Source: Tenrec ecaudatus
Taxonomy: Eukaryota; Chordata; Mammalia; Afrosoricida; Tenrecidae
Assembly (NCBI RefSeq): GCF_050624435.1
Contig: NC_134541.1
Location: forward strand, 6,269,983-6,333,982
Direction: 5' to 3'
Length of the DNA: 64,000 nucleotides
The position numbers and the translations under genes are program-made. Position 1 is the first letter of the stretch. Each line of letters begins with the position of its first letter. Positions 56,130 through 64,000 of the stretch are shown here, piece by piece. The notes below the pieces were generated by a model that ran no database searches, was not told the DNA's origin, and saw only the letters and a list, made by a program, of their open reading frames with translations.

Positions 56130-56230
56130 GCTTCCTCTGCCCAGTGCACTTCCCTGCTGAGCTCACAGAACCTTTGCACACGCTGCTCCTGGAATGCTTT
56201 CTCTTTGTCCGGAACCTCGCTCACACGCAG
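56130..56230. repeat. L2 LINE 3' fragment
   Basis: ACCTTTGCACACGCTGCTCC and TGGAATGCTTTCTCTTTGTCC match the mammalian L2 3' end text (TTTGCACATGCTGTTCC, CTGGAATGCTCTTCC). Confidence 0.6.
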
Positions 56231-56394
56231 GTGTCCTTCACCTGGAGCCTCAGCATCTGTCTTCAGAGAAGCATCCTGGGCCTCACGGGCTGGACCCTAC
56301 TCCATTGGAAAGGCTGCAGGTGGGTAAGGGTTGTTTCTGTACAGGAAGCAAGTTTCACTTAGAGACCCCTGGGTCATCTTCTTGTGTCATCAGC

Positions 56395-56535
56395 ACTACA
56401 ATGTTGATTCTTTTTATGTGTCAATTGAGCTAGGCTGTGGTCCCGGTGGCTTCCCCAATACTAGTCTGGTTGCTGCTGTTGATAGTTACATGGGATTAAA
56501 TAAACTGGCCTTGGATAGAGCAGAAGACCTTCTAT
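56395..56535. repeat. Old mammalian interspersed repeat fragment
   Basis: TTTTTATGTGTCAATTGAGC and the following GGCTGTGGTCCC resemble a mammal-wide LTR-type repeat whose consensus has TATGTGTCAACTTGACTGGG. Assignment is tentative. Confidence 0.4.
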
Positions 56536-56599
56536 GATGCCACGAAATATACTGTACTGCAACCATTTTCCAGAATGTAACCACTTCCCACAATGCAAT

Positions 56600-57420
56600 G
56601 TGATTCAATGTAAACAGCTGGGAGTTAGCATGAGGATTGGAGGCAAGGTTGGTAACAACCTGCGATATGGAGATGATACAACGATCAGAGTAAGGAGGAC
56701 TCGAAGCACTTGCTGTTGAAGATCAAGGATTACAGTCTCCAATCTGGATTAGGACTCAATGTAAGACACCCCCAATCCTCACAACCGGACCAATAGGCAA
56801 CATCATGAAAAATAGAGGGAAGATTCAAGTTGTCAGGGATTTCATCTTGCTCGGATCCACAATCAAGGTTCATACAAGGAGCCGTGAGATCAAATGACAC
56901 ATTGCAATGGATAAACCTGCTGCATAAGACCTTTAGAATGTTGAAAAGCAAGGACGTTACTTCAAAGACTAAGGCATGCCTGACCCAAGCCAGGGTATTT
57001 CCCATCGCCGCATATCATGTGACAGTTGATCATCGGCTAGGGAAGATTGAAGAGGAATCACTGCATTTGAATTATGGGCTGGCAAAGATGGTGGAAAGCC
57101 CCACGGCCTGCATAAAGAGCAAACAACCCTGTCTCAGAAGAAGTGCAGGCAGACTGCTCCTTAGAGGCAAGAATGGCGAGACTTCATCTCATGTACTTTG
57201 GATACGTTGACGGGGCGACCAGTGGAGAAGGACATCATGCTTGGTAAAGAAGAAGGGCAGAAACAGAGGACGGCCTTTGACAAGATGGATCGACACAGGG
57301 GCTGCAACAGTGGGTCACACATCGGGACGGTCGTGAGGATGGCGCAGGGCTGCCGGCTTTTTGTTCTGCTGTTCATAAGGATCGCTAGCGTCAGAACCCG
57401 ACTGAGGACGCCTGTCCCTT
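56600..57420 (+). pseudogene. RTE LINE: RT catalytic region to 3' end
   Basis: The text enters at GGAGTTAGCATGAGGATTGG. The RT catalytic box reads YGDD at 56666-56677, in NNLRYGDDT, where the consensus is YADD. It continues through ILTTGPIGNIMKN-like and FILLGSTIK-like sequence, the frame 56830-57210 (KSKDVTSKTKACLTQARVF), and the final GACAAGATGGATCGACACAGG and GTCAGAACCCGACTGAGG. Small indels break the frame. Confidence 0.9.
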
Positions 57421-57492
57421 CCAGTCCTACCCTTGTAGAGCAGATCCTAAACGAATCACTTCTGAGCTGCAAAACAAAACAGGACCGACCCA

Positions 57493-57498
57493 GTGCGT

Positions 57499-57537
<39 letters not shown>
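57493..57537 (+). repeat. (CA)n microsatellite with GTGCGTGCGC head
   Basis: 45 bp of alternating purine and pyrimidine. It begins GTGCGTGCGC and continues as about 17 CA units, just downstream of the RTE 3' end. Confidence 0.95.
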
Positions 57538-57539
<2 letters not shown>

Positions 57540-58109
57540 GGGACAGACATCATGTGAGTGCTGCTACAAGCACCACGCAACCGAATGACACATGACATCA
57601 GGGCTTCTGACAAGAATGGAATCCCCACAGCTGAGAGCCTGATTTGGATGTTTCGCTTCCAGAACACTGACCGGTTTCATTTCTGTTCTTTGAAGGCCCG
57701 GTTGTGGCGTTTCGGTTCCAGCACCTCAAGGCTGCAAGGCTGCCTTCCAAGAAGCAGTTGGTGCTTCGAGGGCCTGCGTTCCGCCCAAACCACCCAGTGA
57801 ACAACAGAATTCCCTCCGTGGTGGGAAGATTCACACACGCAGGGACACACGGTGACACCCCTGTCCCCCACCCCCTGCACGCTGATGCAGGGTGCAGGCT
57901 GAGCAGATGGAATGGAAGCAAGTCCGGGGGCCCCTGCGGAGTGGGCGTTCTCAGGGAGCGCCTCTGCCACTGTGCTGCCCCTCAGCTCCTCTCTGGCTGT
58001 GGGCCAGGTTTCTGCCCATGGCTCTTTGATTAAAACTCTCTCCCCTATTTGTCTGTCAGATCCATGACTTTGGGCCTTCAATTCCTAGCACTTTGACCTA
58101 CAAACTTAA
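57540..58109. other. Single-copy sequence, nothing recognised
   Basis: Open frames overlap in three phases. No repeat or gene identified. Confidence 0.35.
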
Positions 58110-58320
58110 AAAAAAAGTAAACCTGTTGCCCTTGCGTTGATTCTGATTCACAGTGATACCGCCCTCCGCCCCCCTAGACAGAGTAGAACTGCCCCCAGGG
58201 TTCCCAAGGCTGTACATCTTTCTAGAAAAAGACTTCCACACCTTTGGGCCACAGAGCCTCCGGTGGGTTCAATTCCAGTTAGCAGTGAGCACTTAGTCAT
58301 TGAGCCAGCTGGTTAGAGGC
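58110..58320 (-). mobile_element. AfroSINE, minus strand
   Basis: CCTGTTGCCCTTGCGTTGATTC, AGAGTAGAACTGCCCCCAGG, TCCCAAGGCTGTACATC and the reversed head ATTGAGCCAGCTGG. Confidence 0.8.
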
Positions 58321-59055
58321 CGGGACATCTTGGTAGAATGAATGGTTCACTGTCTGGTCTCAAGGCTCTTTGGGAAGAGTCTAGGACCAGCCATTGTCTG
58401 CATGGGGACAAAGCAGAGCAGAGGGAAGGGAGTCAGCCAGGGCCTGAAGATGCTCCAAGGATGTGGAAATCTGCAGTTAGAAAGAAACAGACCGACAAAA
58501 GCTGTACAAGGATGGGTGTCGGTGCAGACGGATGGCTGACTGGCTGGCTGGAGATAAACATATGAGAGGCGGATGGACCCGGGGAAGCCGAGACAGTGAG
58601 AGAGAGAAGCAGCTCTAGAAATAGAGAGAGACCTCTAGTTGGAGGCATGGATAATACATCAAGTAGGAAATGATCCAGTTTTCACAGGGTGCCACTCACG
58701 TTTGTCCCTGAGAAGGTCACCCAAGGAGTTTCTTTGCAGAAAATGGCTAATCCCATTGTGATTTCCTGGTTAGAGAAAAGGTTAGATAAACATTCCAAGC
58801 AACCAGCCTCTCCCACGAGGGGCAGCTCCAAGAGACTGGCTTTCCCGCTCTCCTCCTTCAGCTGACTCCCGAGAAGAGTCCGCCCCGGTTGAATTTTAGA
58901 CCCCATTCCTTCAGCCATTTCTCTGATCACCCTCTCTATGGTCCAGGGCCCCCTGGGAGGCTTCCCCGTCTGTCCACATCCAGGTGGTGCAAACAACGAA
59001 CCCACTGAGCTGCTCACCCGCAGGCTGGCCGTCGAGTCCCCCCAGAGGTGCCTGG
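58321..59055. other. Single-copy sequence, nothing recognised
   Basis: Mixed composition with a purine-rich patch near 58590-58630. Confidence 0.35.
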
Positions 59056-59059
59056 GAGA

Positions 59060-59165
59060 AAAGGCTTGGTGATCATCTACTTTTAAAAAAATCAGTTATT
59101 GAACACCCTATGGGGTACAGTTCTACCCTGACACACATGGGGTCACCATGCATTGGAATTGGCAG
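59060..59165 (+). mobile_element. AfroSINE-related fragment, plus strand
   Basis: AAAAGGCTTGGTGATCATCTAC, CACCCTATGGGGTACAGTTC and GGGGTCACCATGCATTGGAATTG follow the 3' half of a SINE variant. Confidence 0.65.
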
Positions 59166-59539
59166 AAAAAGCAACTGGTGTTTTTTTTTTGGGGGGTGGG
59201 GTGGGGTGAGGAGGATGTGAGGCATTTGGGTTTCCAGGCCTGTACTGGGGCAAGGTCCTGGGCGGGACATTAAAGGAAGCACTTGCAGGACCCTTAGCTT
59301 TTGTGCTGGGGCACCTCCTCACCCCACAGCCCTGGCCCTGGGATCGCCCCTCCCTTTCATCTCTCCCTCCGTCTCTCAGCGTGTTCAGGGTGGTATGACC
59401 ATGCTCTTTTATCAAACTGAGAAGGCGAGTCCTCAGGGCAGTGCCCAGCATCCCTCCTGGCCCTTCCTCTCCTTCCTGGGTCCACAGCCATGATGAGGAC
59501 CAGAGCCTCACAAAGGACAACACGCTGTCTCCTCTAAGT

Positions 59540-60115
59540 GGCCACATTTAGCACGTAGTCATCGAAGCCACCGTCCCCTAAAGAAACCACTTAGCTCTCT
59601 CTGTGAAAGCCTAAGCATACTTAATACTCTCAGCTCAGCAGGCTCGCCGTGGTTTGGGAGGGGGGAAAAATCTCGCAGACATCCCAAACTTTCATGGGAA
59701 GCTGGAGCTTGACTTGCCACATTTAATTTATTTAAAAATAGAAATGTAAATGTAATCTGTATGTTTTCCTCCTCAAGTCGAGCTCGCTCTCCCTCTTTCT
59801 CCCCGGCTCTGACGGACTCATTAACAAATTAACATGTTGTGATTCTGCTGTGAAAAGTTGCAGGGTAATTGTTACAGCCACAGTCCCGAGGCTCTGGAAC
59901 TGCGCAGAGTACAAATGAGACGCTTTTCATATATGCTCTCTATTTTAATTAAAATTTGCCCTAGAGCTATCCTTAGCAGCTTTGAAGTTACTGGAGTTTT
60001 GTCATCTCAGGGTGATGAACGTTTGCAGTTGATAATGTCGGAGTCTGTACCCATGGAAACCGGCTTCCGCCTGCTTCCTCCCAGGACAAGCTCAATCGGC
60101 TGGAATTAGATTCCA
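59540..60115. promoter_or_regulatory. Candidate conserved non-coding element
   Basis: A repeat-free, AT-rich island after GC-rich DNA. It has a 14-bp perfect palindrome ATTTTAATTAAAAT (59942-59955), TTAACAAATTAACATG near 59820 and ATTTAATTTATTTAAAA near 59722, all homeodomain-type words. No ORF stands out. Enhancer function is inference from motif density. Confidence 0.35.
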
Positions 60116-60184
60116 ACTTGGTTCAGGACTGAGTCAGATTTGCCTCGATGGTAGTGATTTCGGTTTGGTTTAAAGAAGGGGTCA

Positions 60185-60545
60185 AAGCCCTTGTGGAGTA
60201 CGTAAGTCTTACACGTTAGGCTGCAGGTCGGCAGTTCGAAGCCACCAGCTGTCTTCCTGGTAGAAAGATGAGGCTCTCTGCTCCTGTAAAGATTTCGTCC
60301 TGGAAACCCACATGGGCAGTTCTAGTCTGACCTTTATGGTTGCTATGAGTCAGATCCACTCAGTGGCAGTGAGTTTCTTAGAGAAGGGTGTGGGAGCCCA
60401 GATGGGCGGCCAACTGCAAGGTTGCTGATGGAACCCACCCGTGGGAGAAGGAGGAGGCTGGTCGCTCTCTTGAAGATGTATATCGCCCCAGGAAACCCAC
60501 CGAGCAGTCCTGGAGAGGGGCTTGCATTGGGCTGGACTCCATGGC
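60185..60545 (+). mobile_element. Two AfroSINEs, plus strand
   Basis: 60185-60385: box GGTCGGCAGTTCGAAGCCACC and TGGTTGCTATGAGTCAGATCC. 60390-60545: truncated copy with GGCCAACTGCAAGGTTGCTG and AGGAAACCCACCGAGCAG. Confidence 0.8.
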
Positions 60546-60960
60546 TGCGGGTTTCGTGTGGGGAGAGAAGGGTGTTCCTCCTTGGACGAGGTGGAGGATT
60601 GGGATTGGAAGTGGGAGAAATGGAGAGTTGCTTGCAAGGAGAGATATGGGAGAGAGTCATGGCTGTTTTTGCTTTATCTACAAAGCAAGGCCCATCATGA
60701 TCCTAGGTTCTACTGGGCTGCTAAGTCACTTGGGACGTTGACATTTGGAGAGATGGAGAGAAGTATCCTTCTGAAAGCTACTGATTGGTGCCGGAACTCA
60801 GCTCCTGGCAAGGCATGCTGGGGTGATTCTATATATATATTTAATTTTAAAGCAAACATAATTTAAAAGTTATATGGAATAAAAATTAAAATGTTAGGGT
60901 TATTGCTGGTAAGTCGGTCTGACTCATAGCGTCTCCAGGTACACCAGAAGAGAATAACAT
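60546..60960. other. Single-copy sequence with short AT repeat
   Basis: (TA)n at about 60832-60842 and an AT-rich patch to 60900. A short SINE-tail-like segment (GTCGGTCTGACTCATAGCG) lies at about 60912-60935. Confidence 0.4.
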
Positions 60961-60964
60961 CACC

Positions 60965-61200
60965 TGGTTTGTGCCATTCTCGCTGCTAAGGAACATCTCG
61001 GCTGTACTTCTTCCAAGATAGATCTCTTTGTTCTTTTGGCAGTCCATCATTCAAATGCATGGATTCCTTCTCAGGCTTCCTTATTCAATGTCCCGAGTTC
61101 TCATGCATATGAGTCGACTGGAACCATCACGGTTTGGGGCAGGCACAGCGGAGTCCTCGAAGCGACATCCTTGCACTGAAGGCAGGCGTGGCCAATGGGT
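60965..61200 (-). mobile_element. RTE LINE C-terminal fragment, minus strand
   Basis: TTGTTCTTTTGGCAGTCCATC, CATTCAAATGCATGGATTCC and CTCGAAGCGACATCCTTGC are the antisense of the RTE C-terminus. Confidence 0.75.
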
Positions 61201-61269
61201 TGGCGATGAAGCAAGGGGTACTGGCGGTCAGTGGGCGAATCCCTGCCTTCCTGGGGGGAGACGTGGGTG

Positions 61270-61425
61270 TGATTTCCAGCCAATGCCTCTCATGCGCACG
61301 TGTCGATGGCAGATGATGTGTTGCTATGATGCTGAAGGGTTCTTGAAGGAACTTCCAGGCTCAGATGGGCTATGTGCAGAAGCCTGGTAATCTACCTCTG
61401 AAACCAGCCAATGAAAACCTGGATC
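61270..61425 (+). mobile_element. RTE LINE 5' module
   Basis: GCTATGATGCTGAAGGGTTC, AACTTCCAGGCTCAGATGGG and AAGCCTGGTAATCTACCTC follow the RTE 5' module in plus orientation. Confidence 0.65.
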
Positions 61426-61439
61426 CCCACAGTTCAGCC

Positions 61440-61715
61440 CCATCATCGTGTGGTGAACTTGCTGACCTCGCAGTGAGCAGCCCAGTGCTTAATCCATTGT
61501 GCCACTAGGGCTCCTTCAATTGGTGTGAAACCCCCAAATCTGCTATATGGTTGATTCTGACTCGTAGCAACCCTATATAGGATTTATGAGATTGTAACTC
61601 TTTATGGGAACAGACAGCCTGTCTCTCTTCTGAGGAGTGGCTGAGGAGTTTGAACTGCTGACCTTGAGGGTGGTAGCCCAGTGCTTACCCTACTGCCCCA
61701 TCAGGGCTCACTTTG
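61440..61715 (-). mobile_element. Two AfroSINEs, minus strand
   Basis: 61440-61520 retains the box and head (GTGCTTAATCCATTGTGCC). 61535-61715 is nearly complete (GATTCTGACTCGTAGCAACC, TGCTGACCTTGAGGGTGGTAG, CCCATCAGGGCTC). Confidence 0.85.
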
Positions 61716-62580
61716 AAGGGTTTGCTGTGAGGGGCCTGTACCGCAGCATAAAACACTGCCTGGTCCTGCACTGTCCTCACACTTGTTATGTTCGAACCCA
61801 TTGGGGCAGTCACTGTGAGGGTCTTCTTTTTGGCTGCCCTTGACTGTCCCAAGCATGATGTCCTTTCCAAGGGCGAATCCCTTCTGATAACACGTCCAAA
61901 GTATGTGAGATGAATTCCCGCCATCCTCTCGTCTCAAGAGCATCCCAGTTGTATGTCCTTCAAGACTGGTTTGTTTGTTCTTTTGGTCCATGGCACTGTC
62001 AAACTTCTTTGTCACCCCATGATTCCAGCACATCGACTCTTCCCTAGGCTTCCCTGCTTTTACGGGTAGATGAGACGATTGGAACACCTTGGCTTGTGTC
62101 AGGTGTACCTTAGTCCTCAAAGCAACGTGCTTGCTCTTTAACACTTTAAGGAGGCCTTGTTCAGCAGATTTACCCAATGCCATTAGTCATTCGATGTCTG
62201 GACGGCCACTTCCATGAACATTGATGGTGGGCCTAAGCAACATGAAATCCTTCACAAATCCATTGTCCCCCCCACCCCCACTTCTCATGGTGTTGTTTAT
62301 TGGTCCAGTTATGAGGATTTTGATTTTTCTTTACATTGAGTTATAATTCGTACTGAAGGCTATAGTCTTTGATCTTTATCAATAAGTGGTTCAAGTCCTT
62401 TTGGCAAGCGAGGCTGTGTCCTCTGCGTGCCGCAGGTTGTTCGCGCGCCTTCCCCTAATCCTGAAGCTGTGTTCTTCTTCATGCAGTCCAGCTTCTCTGA
62501 TGATTGGCTCGGCATGGAGACCGAAGAATGGTGAGAGGATACAACCTTAAAGCACACCTTTCCTCGTCCTCAGCAATTCG
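61716..62580 (-). pseudogene. RTE LINE: RT to 3' end, minus strand
   Basis: Reads back from the 3' end. The minus frame 62183-61701 contains LKSKHVALRTKVHLTQAKVF and the GKDIMLGTVKG motif, matching the C-terminus. Antisense RT text follows (TGGTCCAGTTATGAGGATTTTG, GAGGATACAACC at 62536). It has a C-rich insertion near 62267. Confidence 0.9.
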
Positions 62581-62694
62581 ATCTCTCAGGGCTTCCTTAT
62601 CACTGGTACAAGTTCTTCCACAGCCAGTGGGCGGCTGCGAGTTCACATGACTTACTGTGGGCGAGTCACTGAACAAGAGCTTCTTGGGCATCAG

Positions 62695-63025
62695 TGTCCA
62701 CAGCAACACCTTTCACAGTAGCCAAATTGTGGAGACAGCTTAAATGTCCACTAACCAATGAATGGAGACACAGAGCTGGGTCCATCCACAGCATAGAACA
62801 TTACTCAGTGATGGCGAGTCAGAAAGGCCTGAGACTCTGATACACACCACAACATGGATGAGTCTTGGAACTATGATGCTGAATGAAATAAATCCATTAT
62901 AAAAGATCAAATATTGTATGGCTCCATTCGTGTGAATAGCTCTGAGAGACAACTCTATGGAGACCCCTGTTTAGTGGGGTTGTCAGGGGACAAAGAAGGA
63001 GAGGAGGCAAGTATTGCTTAAGGGG
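62695..63025 (+). mobile_element. Old L1 3' end, plus strand
   Basis: CACAGTAGCCAAATTGTGG, CCAATGAATGGAGACACAG, CAACATGGATGAGTCTTGG, GATGCTGAATGAAATAAATCC and GGTTGTCAGGGGACAAAG follow the ancient mammalian L1 3' end in order. Confidence 0.85.
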
Positions 63026-63034
63026 AACCTAGTT

Positions 63035-63260
63035 TCTGTTAACATCCGGTGCCTTTGAGTTGGTCCCGACCCCATGTACCACAGAATGAAACACTACCCG
63101 GACCTGTGACATCCTTACAATGGCTCTTCTGTTTGTGTCTATTGATGCAGCCACTGTGTCCATCCATCTCCTTGACCCTCTGCTGTCCCAAGTGTGATGT
63201 CTTGCCATATTTGCTTCTAAGAGGGGGCATTCTGGCTGCACTTTCTAATATGGCTTCGTC
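63035..63260 (-). mobile_element. RTE LINE 3' end, minus strand
   Basis: CCGGTGCCTTTGAGTTGGTCC, ACAATGGCTCTTCTGTTTG, GCAGCCACTGTGTCCATCC and AAGTGTGATGTCTTGCC are the antisense RTE 3' end. Part of a long minus-strand open frame (63935-63039) that is not a gene. Confidence 0.85.
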
Positions 63261-64000
63261 CTGTTCATAGTGATGGAATAATCTGGAAATGAGGAGTGGT
63301 GACGACTGCACAGAATGGCGAACGTCATTGATGTCACCGAATGGTCCACATGAAAAAACATTCAACCGGCAAATGTTTTGTTTTAGAGCAGATCTAGTTT
63401 GATCACCACTACACCATAAAAGGAACAGCGAGGGAAGGGGAGATGGGCACTCTGCATTATTTTTGAAAAGATATCTTTTAGTCCAAAATGATTCTAAAAA
63501 TTTTTTAAGTGCCTTAAAAAAAGTCTTTGTGGCTGGAGAGGCAGAAGTGGGGAGGAGAGAAGCAGCCATCTGGAAAGCACGGGAAAGAGCCAGTGTCAGG
63601 AAACATGCGGGTTTTTTTAGTGGCCTGGCTTTAAGGTGTGTGAACACAATGTATTTACCAATTAAAAAATTTAAAAACTGTTGTTCAGAACAACACATTA
63701 CAGTTTTTAAAGCAAAACCAAGCAACTCCAAAGGCCACATAGGAAGGCTTCGGGGCAGTGAGTTTATGTTCGATTCGGTGGTCAAGGAATTCAAGCTCCT
63801 ATAATTTATCTCCTGCGTGTAGTTCACGTGAAGCCAAAACACACCCAAGTCGGACATGTAAACAACGTGCCCTGCTCCCTTCTCTAGTTCCAGGCAACAG
63901 AAGTGAGAACACTTTGGTGCATTTCCAACACACAAGCGGATGCTGGCTTGGCTTTACTCAGGTTTTCAACGACTGGCTGCTCCTGGACAGATGGTTCGGA
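63261..64000. other. AT-rich single-copy block to window end
   Basis: No repeat is recognised. It contains AAAAATTTTTTAAGTG and ATTAAAAAATTTAAAAACTG. It is open on both strands (plus 63463-63804, minus through 63935). Candidate conserved non-coding sequence, but nothing here demonstrates it. Confidence 0.3.

Noticed and set aside
63039-63935. Longest open frame in the window, 298 codons on the minus strand
   Set aside because: About its last 75 codons are antisense RTE 3' end and the rest lies in AT-rich single-copy DNA. No domain, start context or splice structure supports a protein.
1-64000. CRISPR arrays, operons, phage or plasmid features
   Set aside because: Repeat content, composition and gene density are mammalian. 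No spaced direct-repeat array or ribosome-binding organisation was seen.
1-64000. Elephant or hyrax as source
   Set aside because: AfroSINE and RTE would fit, but SPIN elements and this L1 3' UTR favour a tenrec. This remains inference without a database search.
1-64000. A novel multi-gene biological system
   Set aside because: No cluster of genes with coordinated function is visible; the unusual features are transposon nesting, tandem repeats and candidate regulatory islands.

Overview
This is vertebrate, specifically afrotherian mammal, genomic DNA. No prokaryotic gene organisation is visible. Three repeat signatures point to a tenrec, most likely Echinops telfairi. First, dozens of AfroSINE copies, recognisable by the head CTGGTGGCGCAGTGGTTA and the tail GAGTCGGAACCGACTCGA. 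Second, long fragments of the RTE LINE whose 3' end resembles the AfroSINE tail. Third, two non-autonomous hAT elements of the SPIN family (terminal inverted repeats AGYGGTTCTCAACC / GGTTGAGAACCACTG), a family known among afrotherians from tenrecs. A very abundant L1 3' UTR is also present; on the minus strand each copy begins with a poly-T tract followed by ATTTTATTGGGGGCT. The species call is inference from repeat content.

Layout. 0-2 kb: RTE and L1 3' ends. 2-6.1 kb: the only CpG island (about 4.1-5.1 kb), with a CRE and an ETS site, followed by a dense AfroSINE cluster. Two weak candidate minus-strand exons (4791-4949 and 2500-2544) could belong to a gene starting here, but I cannot identify it. 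6-14 kb: L1, a TG-rich low-complexity tract, MIR and SINE fragments. 14.5-18.4 kb: a decayed full ORF2 region of an old L1, interrupted by a younger 5'-inverted L1 and an AfroSINE. 18.7-18.9 kb: a seven-unit 30-bp minisatellite. 20.9-29.8 kb: a repeat-rich block with nested L1, an LTR-like element, a multiply inverted RTE and a SPIN element inside the RTE. 30-41 kb: mostly single-copy, GC-richer DNA with scattered SINEs and AT-rich islands that look like conserved non-coding elements, including a perfect paired TAATTA inverted repeat. 41-47 kb: L1 and RTE again. 47-64 kb: single-copy DNA with MIR, SINE and RTE fragments, a second SPIN copy with an 8-bp target duplication, and further candidate regulatory islands.

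No protein-coding gene is recognised with confidence. Open frames are short and mostly lie in repeats or GC-rich DNA. The window reads as intergenic or intronic sequence plus one promoter. Its biology is mainly transposon history: an autonomous RTE and L1, the SINE that borrows the RTE tail, and a horizontally acquired hAT family inserted into that background.

Edges of repeat copies were placed by eye and are accurate to roughly 10-30 bp unless a target-site duplication is given.
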